Assembly: GCA_009787945.1 (NCBI GenBank)
Contig: WQSI01000050.1
Location: 1 to 11,909, forward strand
Source of the DNA: Defluviitaleaceae bacterium
GTDB taxonomy: Bacteria; Bacillota; Clostridia; Lachnospirales; WRAX01
Reading direction: 5' to 3'
DNA: 11,909 nucleotides
Shown: in pieces, positions 7,066 through 11,909 of the stretch
How the letters are laid out: the number at the start of each line of letters is the position of its first letter
Numbering within the stretch: the first letter of the stretch is position 1
Program-made: the position numbers and the translations under genes
The notes under the pieces: model-generated
What the model was told of the DNA's origin: nothing
Database searches by the model: none
The model's input: only the letters and a program-made list of their open reading frames with translations

Positions 7066-9925
7066 TTGGGCGAATGAAAAGAGGGTTAAGTTAAATGACA
7101 AGTTTAAAACCAGCAAATTTCAATGGCATGAAAGCCTGTTTTTGCTTACCGTTGGCACATTATTGGCGTGGAGCATTGCCATTTCAATTATAAGCGGAAC
7201 AGAGCTTATATTTTCTCCATTTGAAGCCCTTTTCCGCGCCTTTGTGGTGATGTTGGCTTTGTGGCTGATTTTTTATAATAAATATACTCTAATATTCAGC
7301 GGGATTGTGGCGGTTGTAATGCTTATAATCTTGGCGGCAAACGCCCTCCTTACAACACCTGTTGAGATTAGTGAAGGTTATTACTATTACCCAACCACAA
7401 TCATCGAAAATATTGCAGCCCCTGTAGAAGGTGCTATGAGCTATATCACAGGCTTTACAAGCTACACCCCTCAATATGACACAGTTATCGTGTGGGTTCT
7501 GGCTATTGCCCTAGGCATATTTATAATGGTTTTCGGCTTGCTAATTTTCAATTTTTATGCCCTGCTTGGGGTTTCTGCCCTGCTGATGGGCGTAACCCTC
7601 ACATCTGGGTTGTTTTCCTATCATTTCGCCTTTTACGTGTACATCTTCTGCATAATTTCTTATCTTATACGCCACCTAAACATGAAAAGCATGGGCAAGA
7701 AAAACCAAAAAAGCAAATTTTCCTTGTATGCCATGCCCTTAACGGCTATCGCTCTTATCCCTGCCATTGCGTTGCCCACCCCAGAAGCAGGCATGGCGGC
7801 AAGATGGCGTGATACACTGGTAACACGCCCCTTTAACGCTATAAACGACCAAATAACCTCATTTTTGCAACCTAGGTATTTCTCCCTTGCCCAAACTGGC
7901 TTTGGAGGCGGTGGCGGACGTGAGCTAGGCGGAAATGTAAGCACCAATTACCGCTTGTTTATGCGAATTAACCCCATTGACCAAGATGATGACCTGTTTT
8001 ACATGACAGGGGCTATTTTTGACCATTATACAGGCACAGCCTGGCTAAACTCCTTTCACCAGGAAACTTTCGATATAGACTTTACCGAAACCCTGCAAAA
8101 TTTGGAGCTATTAGAGCGTTTGGCATCTCCATTTACCTTGTGGGCAGCTAATGACTTTTTTGAAACCTACAACCAAATTGTACATGAATTTGAGGAGAAC
8201 TTGCGAGCTACCTGGGAAGCGAACCACGCCATCCGCGTAGAAGCCGCCTATGAGCAATTTTCAATAATGTTCCCTAGCGGATATACCCACGAAGGGCAAC
8301 CCTTGCGGGAAGCTGTAGAGGAAATGTTTGTGATGGGGAGAGATTGGGAAAGTAACGAAATTAACCCCCTTCATGTCGGGATTATTTTACAGGATATTGA
8401 TGAAGCTTTTGCCTACCACTGGGGAACATACCCCCGCTTTAACGCCAGAACCGACGTTAGCAGCCTTGTTTTTGGCGGTTTAAATTACAGACACACTAGC
8501 ATAGAGCATGTTTTCCGCTCCTATAACGTGTTTAGCCAAAATATATTTGCGGGAGCTTGGGGCAGTGGTCTAACCCCTGTCTGGGAGGACAGCGGAGCGG
8601 TGCTAAGCTCCACCATGTTAGGGCCTGGGGCATCATACACTATACGCCGCAGTCATCTTGTGGGCGGCTTTGATGAAACCCAGCTTAAAAGTGCCAGCTA
8701 TCTAGGGGCTTTGCGCGCCGTGCAAAATTCTATTTATGAATACGAATTCCCCCATCAATTTCTAGGCTTTAACTTGGCAGGGGAAACCATGACATATACG
8801 GAACTGCTAGATTATTTAATACAGCGGTCGGATTGGATTGCACAGCATTATACACAACTTCCAGTCAGCACCCCCGACAGAGTACAAGAGCTGGCAGAGC
8901 GAGTGACCCTTCACGCCCGAAACGATTTTGAGCGTGCCAATATGATTGCAGATTATCTTCGTTGGCATGGAAACTTTGGTTACACCCTTAGCCCTGGAAA
9001 CACCCCAGAAGGGCGAGATTTTGTAGACTGGTTTTTGTTTGATGCAAGGCAAGGCTATTGTGTGCATTTTGCCACGGCATTTGTGGTTATGATGCGCTCT
9101 CTCGGCATACCAACCCGTTATGTAGAGGGTTTTATGGTTTCTGGCGACAGGGATGACGATGGGTTTTTAGATGTTGTTAACCGTATGGGTCACGCCTGGG
9201 GCGAGGTTTATTTTGAAGGTTGGGGCTGGCATATGTTTGAAGCCACCCCGCCAGATGCTATTGTAGGTTGGGAGCCGCCAGCAGCTGACCCTTCTCAAAC
9301 GTCAGCAGATGCATGGGATTGGCTGCTTTTAGGTGAAGATTGGTCCCATGAGTTCCTTGATGAAAATTTCGGTGTTTTCGATAGTGGCGGCACTGGCGGC
9401 GGTGGTGGTGGACCTACAGAGTATTTTTATGACGAGCATGGGGTGCGCACGCCAATTGTTCCAAGCTCCCAAACAGGAATTGGCGAGTTGTTGCTTATGG
9501 CGGCAGGCATATCCATAGGGCTTGTAGTGTTTATGGTGGTTTTGCGCAATATATTGGCGGAATTGCAGTTTAGGCGAATGGTTAAAAAAGGCGGCAAAGC
9601 TGCTACATTGGCATATTATGGCAAAATGTTGCGCTATCTGGACTGCCTTGAAATGAAAGCAGACGATGGAGATACGCCCCTAACCTTTGCCCGCAGGTTA
9701 GGCTACAGAAAAGGCTATGAAAATGAATATCTTCATTTGGAAGATATTGCCTTTGTACTTTACCGCGCCAAATACAGCTCACACCCTGTCACAAATGACG
9801 AAAAGACCATGATGGCACATTCTGTTTTCCAGCTAGACTTTAAGCTGAGAAACAGGGTTGGGCTTTGGAGATACCTGGGCTACAAATTAACAAAAATCCC
9901 CAATTTTGTTTTTCGTGGTAACTAG
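7058..9925 (+). CDS. TgpA-type transmembrane transglutaminase-like protein
   Basis: The protein has 955 residues. About seven hydrophobic segments fill residues 25-241 (roughly 25-47, 56-74, 77-97, 142-162, 164-185, 187-206, 224-241). A large extracytoplasmic region of about 560 residues follows, ending in the transglutaminase core: ARQGYCVHFATAFVVMMRSL (663-682, Cys668), TRYVEGFMV and NRMGHAWGEVYFEGWGWHMF (708-727, His712). The third triad residue, normally Asp in the WxxFDPTP block, is Glu728 in FEATPP. A Gly-rich linker (778-786) precedes a last membrane helix (about 808-829) and a cytoplasmic DUF4129-like tail (TPLTFARRLG, DIAFVLYRAKYS). This architecture is that of TgpA/YebA-like proteins, which act in the periplasm or outside the membrane and are essential in Pseudomonas aeruginosa. 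The region at about 300-560 has no recognised domain and is longer than I would expect. It is translationally coupled to the DUF58 gene. Confidence 0.93.
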   Translation: MGDWANEKRVKLNDKFKTSKFQWHESLFLLTVGTLLAWSIAISIISGTELIFSPFEALFRAFVVMLALWLIFYNKYTLIFSGIVAVVMLIILAANALLTTPVEISEGYYYYPTTIIENIAAPVEGAMSYITGFTSYTPQYDTVIVWVLAIALGIFIMVFGLLIFNFYALLGVSALLMGVTLTSGLFSYHFAFYVYIFCIISYLIRHLNMKSMGKKNQKSKFSLYAMPLTAIALIPAIALPTPEAGMAARWRDTLVTRPFNAINDQITSFLQPRYFSLAQTGFGGGGGRELGGNVSTNYRLFMRINPIDQDDDLFYMTGAIFDHYTGTAWLNSFHQETFDIDFTETLQNLELLERLASPFTLWAANDFFETYNQIVHEFEENLRATWEANHAIRVEAAYEQFSIMFPSGYTHEGQPLREAVEEMFVMGRDWESNEINPLHVGIILQDIDEAFAYHWGTYPRFNARTDVSSLVFGGLNYRHTSIEHVFRSYNVFSQNIFAGAWGSGLTPVWEDSGAVLSSTMLGPGASYTIRRSHLVGGFDETQLKSASYLGALRAVQNSIYEYEFPHQFLGFNLAGETMTYTELLDYLIQRSDWIAQHYTQLPVSTPDRVQELAERVTLHARNDFERANMIADYLRWHGNFGYTLSPGNTPEGRDFVDWFLFDARQGYCVHFATAFVVMMRSLGIPTRYVEGFMVSGDRDDDGFLDVVNRMGHAWGEVYFEGWGWHMFEATPPDAIVGWEPPAADPSQTSADAWDWLLLGEDWSHEFLDENFGVFDSGGTGGGGGGPTEYFYDEHGVRTPIVPSSQTGIGELLLMAAGISIGLVVFMVVLRNILAELQFRRMVKKGGKAATLAYYGKMLRYLDCLEMKADDGDTPLTFARRLGYRKGYENEYLHLEDIAFVLYRAKYSSHPVTNDEKTMMAHSVFQLDFKLRNRVGLWRYLGYKLTKIPNFVFRGN

Positions 9926-10032
9926 AGCGTGTTTTGTAATAAATCTGTAATGTGTTTTGAGGAACTTGTTTGGGAAACATACGTCTAAGATTGTGTAAGT
10001 GAAAAACAAATACAAATTAAGGAGAGATTTAT
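9926..10032 (+). other. 107-nt intergenic region before the secreted-protein gene
   Basis: No hairpin followed by a T-run was found, so the upstream operon has no visible terminator here. No convincing sigma-70 promoter was seen either; the best pair, TTGAGG at 9957 and TACGTC at 9980, is weak at the -10. GTGTTTTG occurs twice (9929-9936 and 9952-9959), and TGTAAT twice between them (9935-9940 and 9946-9951). The ribosome binding site AAGGAGA is at 10019-10025, 7 nt before the ATG at 10033. Confidence 0.5.
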
Positions 10033-11613
10033 ATGAAAAACAACTTCAAGAAAATCGGAGCATCAATGCTTGCCGCTACCATGGCATTTACAGCCGCACC
10101 CCTTGCCGCAAATGCCGCTTCCATCGACCCAATTGAGGTTAATGGCTGGAACTATGAAGGCCAGGAAGATACCTTGGACGAAATGCAAGAATTTGGCTCG
10201 TTTAGAGGTAATGTGGTTGAAATTTATGAAAATCGCGTGCGGGTGGAGCAAGGCGAATCTGCCGTGGTTTTCCAGAAAAATGACAACACCCACATTTGGG
10301 GCGAGCTTAACATTGGTGACGATGTTACAGGGTATTGGAGCAATTTCGGTATTATGACCATGCAATATCCCCCTCATTACAATGTGCGCCTAATTGTTAA
10401 CCACGAATTAGGAGATGTGACTTTCGACCGTTTTAGCCTTTTAGGAAGCGGCAGCTTCATAAGCAATGCTGGCGACCGCATCTTAAACATTAGCGACGAA
10501 ACCCCCATTTTTATGGAAGATGGTCAAAATGCGCGGGAGATTTTAGAAGAAGGGCAAACCCTTGCAGAATTAATGGACGGCCGTTTGATGGCTGTTACTT
10601 ACAGCTTGCTTGACAGGGCGTGGCCTGGCGGCACAATGCCTGCAGACCCATCATTGGCTGTTACCATTTTGTTTGAAACGGCAGTGCATCCCATTGGCAA
10701 CATCAGCGGTCTAGATATTGGCGGTTTTGACGCATATGCACCTGACTACACCTACATCGAGGGAACTGTAACCGAAATTTTTGAAACCTTTGACAACAAC
10801 ACGACATTTGTTGTTGAAAGAGAAAATGGCTTGACAGTTCACTTCATCCAAGACTTTTTGACATTTGTTAAAGGTGATGAAATTGCAGTTGGTGACACCA
10901 TTCAAGGTTTTTATGACCTAAACATGCCAATTGTTATGATTTATCCTCCGCGTTATACCGCCCGTGTTATTGTTAATAAGGCGGATGCCGAGGGAGTTAC
11001 CACAATCATCACAGCTGATGATGAGTTTATCGCCACCATAACCGACGACACCCCTGTGCGTTTTGCTGGCGGTGAAGATGTGCGCCAAACCCTTGAAGAA
11101 GGTCGGGATTTTGAGGAAGTGTTGCATAACCGCACTCTTGCTGTCACCCATGACGAAGAGGGCAATCTGCTGTCTGTTGTTGTGTTGTATGTTAGAGCCG
11201 TAACCCTGCCAGGGCTTGTTCTCGACCTTGACCTTGACACGCCAATTCAGGTAGAAGGCAACCCCATTTCTGTGGAAGGTCAGCTGATTAACGCCCAATG
11301 GCAAGAAATTGACGGGGAATATTATGTGCCTCTTCGTGTTATTGTAGAAACCCTCAACCCTAACCACACAATCATTTGGGATAACGATTCTCGCTCCATT
11401 ATGCTTAACAACGGCGTTTATGAAGTTACCGTAACCATAGGCTCTTCAATTGTAACCGTTGGCGCGGTTGATGTGGAGCTTCCCGCCCCTGCCCTTTTAG
11501 TTGAAAGTGTTACCTATGTGCCTTTCCGCTTTTTTAACCTGGCGTTTGGCGTTAACAACGCTTGGATGCACGCAGGGCAAATTTTTATAGACAACCAAGA
11601 AATTATGCAGTAA
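10033..11613 (+). CDS. Secreted two-repeat protein with C-terminal stalk domain (Cu-amine-oxidase-N-like)
   Basis: The protein has 526 residues. A clear signal peptide (about 1-28) has basic MKNNFKKIG, a hydrophobic core and the cleavage site LAANA|AS. Two diverged copies of a module of about 150 residues follow: copy 1 at about 56-217 and copy 2 at about 241-390. They share GNVVEIYE/GTVTEIFE, GDDVTGYW/GDTIQGFY, YPPHYNVRLIVN/YPPRYTARVIVN, DETPIFMEDGQ/DDTPVRFAGGE, EILEEGQTL/QTLEEGRDF and GRLMAVTY/NRTLAVTH. The C-terminal part (about 402-522) has TPIQVEGNPI, YYVPLRVIVETL, IIWDNDSRSIML and VTYVPFRFFNLAFG, the repeated beta pattern of copper amine oxidase N-terminal / stalk domains common on clostridial surface proteins. 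These domains are thought to mediate wall or carbohydrate attachment. No sortase motif or enzyme domain is seen. The gene ends at an intrinsic terminator. The role of the repeat module is unknown. Confidence 0.9.
   Translation: MKNNFKKIGASMLAATMAFTAAPLAANAASIDPIEVNGWNYEGQEDTLDEMQEFGSFRGNVVEIYENRVRVEQGESAVVFQKNDNTHIWGELNIGDDVTGYWSNFGIMTMQYPPHYNVRLIVNHELGDVTFDRFSLLGSGSFISNAGDRILNISDETPIFMEDGQNAREILEEGQTLAELMDGRLMAVTYSLLDRAWPGGTMPADPSLAVTILFETAVHPIGNISGLDIGGFDAYAPDYTYIEGTVTEIFETFDNNTTFVVERENGLTVHFIQDFLTFVKGDEIAVGDTIQGFYDLNMPIVMIYPPRYTARVIVNKADAEGVTTIITADDEFIATITDDTPVRFAGGEDVRQTLEEGRDFEEVLHNRTLAVTHDEEGNLLSVVVLYVRAVTLPGLVLDLDLDTPIQVEGNPISVEGQLINAQWQEIDGEYYVPLRVIVETLNPNHTIIWDNDSRSIMLNNGVYEVTVTIGSSIVTVGAVDVELPAPALLVESVTYVPFRFFNLAFGVNNAWMHAGQIFIDNQEIMQ
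10198..11202 (+). repeat. Two diverged tandem protein modules within the secreted protein
   Basis: The DNA is not obviously repetitive, but the two translated halves align over their whole length, with the strongest match at YPPHYNVRLIVN versus YPPRYTARVIVN. This indicates an old internal duplication. Copy 1 covers roughly 10198-10683 and copy 2 roughly 10753-11202. Confidence 0.8.
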
Positions 11614-11624
11614 ATAAAGCTCAC

Positions 11625-11652
11625 AAAACAGGCGGCATACCCGCCTGTTTTT
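11625..11652 (+). terminator. Intrinsic transcription terminator
   Basis: CAGGCGG at 11629-11635 pairs perfectly with CCGCCTG at 11641-11647 around a 5-nt loop (CATAC). An A-run on the left (11625-11628) faces a T-run (11648-11652) on the right. It lies 12 nt after the stop of the secreted-protein gene and ends that transcription unit. The flanking A and T runs could let it act in both directions. Confidence 0.93.
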
Positions 11653-11659
11653 GTTTGGG

Positions 11660-11688
11660 TTGACTTTTTTAGGAGTTTATGTTATAAT
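11660..11688 (+). promoter_or_regulatory. Near-consensus housekeeping promoter with extended -10
   Basis: The -35 box TTGACT (11660-11665) and the perfect -10 box TATAAT (11683-11688) are separated by exactly 17 nt. TG at 11680-11681 gives an extended -10. Transcription should start near 11695, about 30 nt before the ATG at 11725. The promoter directly follows the terminator, so the next gene starts an independent unit and is probably well expressed. Confidence 0.92.
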
Positions 11689-11724
11689 GCATAAGTTGTA
11701 ATTAATTTTTTGGGAGGAAAAGTT

Positions 11725-11909
11725 ATGAGAAAAATTTTAAAATGTTTAACAGCAATGTTATTAACAGTGATTATGATTTTGCCGACAGCAACGGCTTTCG
11801 GTGTGCGCTATGGCGACGTTACCGCCGTACCTGGCGGGTTTTGGGCTTTGTTAGAAGCCTATACATCAGCAATTGGCGCGGGGGATTCTGAAAGGATAAC
11901 CGCGGCAGG
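11725..11909 (+). CDS. Exported protein, N-terminal part (3' end outside window)
   Basis: Sixty-one codons are visible before the window ends. The start is MRKILKCLTAMLLTVIMILP followed by TATAFG, a typical Sec signal peptide with cleavage probably after TATA or nearby. The Cys at position 7 comes before the hydrophobic core, so it is not a lipobox. The visible mature part (GDVTAVPGGFWALLEAY, then GAGDSERITAAG) is too short to assign a family. The start follows GGGAGG at 11712-11717 and a strong promoter. The function is unknown. Confidence 0.88.
   Translation, partial: MRKILKCLTAMLLTVIMILPTATAFGVRYGDVTAVPGGFWALLEAYTSAIGAGDSERITAA

Noticed and set aside
9957..9985. Possible sigma-70 promoter TTGAGG with a 17-nt spacer and TACGTC before the secreted-protein gene
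   Set aside because: The -10 box matches only three of six consensus bases, which is too weak to call.
1..11909. CRISPR array, tRNA or rRNA gene, insertion sequence or attachment site
   Set aside because: No regularly spaced direct repeats, tRNA-like cloverleaf, transposase motif or matching end repeats were seen on either strand, including around the suspected cassette edges at 2573-2584 and 4398-4457.

Overview
The window reads like a chromosomal segment of a low-to-mid GC Gram-positive bacterium, most likely a member of the Clostridia (Bacillota). The reasons are strong AGGAGG-type ribosome binding sites, short intergenic gaps, a TTG start, a MoxR / DUF58 / transglutaminase envelope operon without outer-membrane genes, and a secreted protein with a copper-amine-oxidase-N-type 'stalk' domain. 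Genus cannot be called from this sequence. All genes lie on the + strand.

Layout. Positions 3-626 hold the C-terminal part of a CapA-type metallophosphoesterase-like protein that begins outside the window. A complete YebC/TACO1-family translation factor follows (653-1378), then an 83-residue DUF6440-like small protein (1383-1634) and a MoxR AAA+ ATPase (1637-2572). A two-gene cassette comes next: a SAMHD1/YwfO-like HD-domain phosphohydrolase (2585-3847) and a small YwgA/SocA-like protein (3858-4397). After it come a membrane-anchored S41-like peptidase (4458-5906), a DUF58 protein (5908-7065) and a 955-residue TgpA-type membrane transglutaminase-like protein (7058-9925). No terminator is visible from 3 to 9925 and all gaps are 60 nt or less, so these nine genes may form one transcription unit. 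A 107-nt gap then leads to a secreted two-repeat protein with a C-terminal stalk domain (10033-11613). That gene ends at a clear intrinsic terminator. A near-consensus extended -10 promoter starts a new unit encoding another exported protein, cut by the window edge (11725-11909).

How the genes may work together. MoxR, DUF58 and the transmembrane transglutaminase are a widespread trio thought to act as a chaperone-like ATPase, an adaptor and a membrane enzyme in cell-envelope work. Here the trio is split: between MoxR and DUF58 sit the HD/YwgA-like pair, which looks unrelated in function, and the S41-like protein, which is predicted to face the same extracytoplasmic space as the transglutaminase. 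The HD/YwgA-like pair is AT-richer in the lines sampled and is the best candidate for an inserted accessory module, possibly involved in nucleotide metabolism, defence or toxin-antitoxin action. The S41-like and transglutaminase proteins both deviate from their families at expected catalytic positions.
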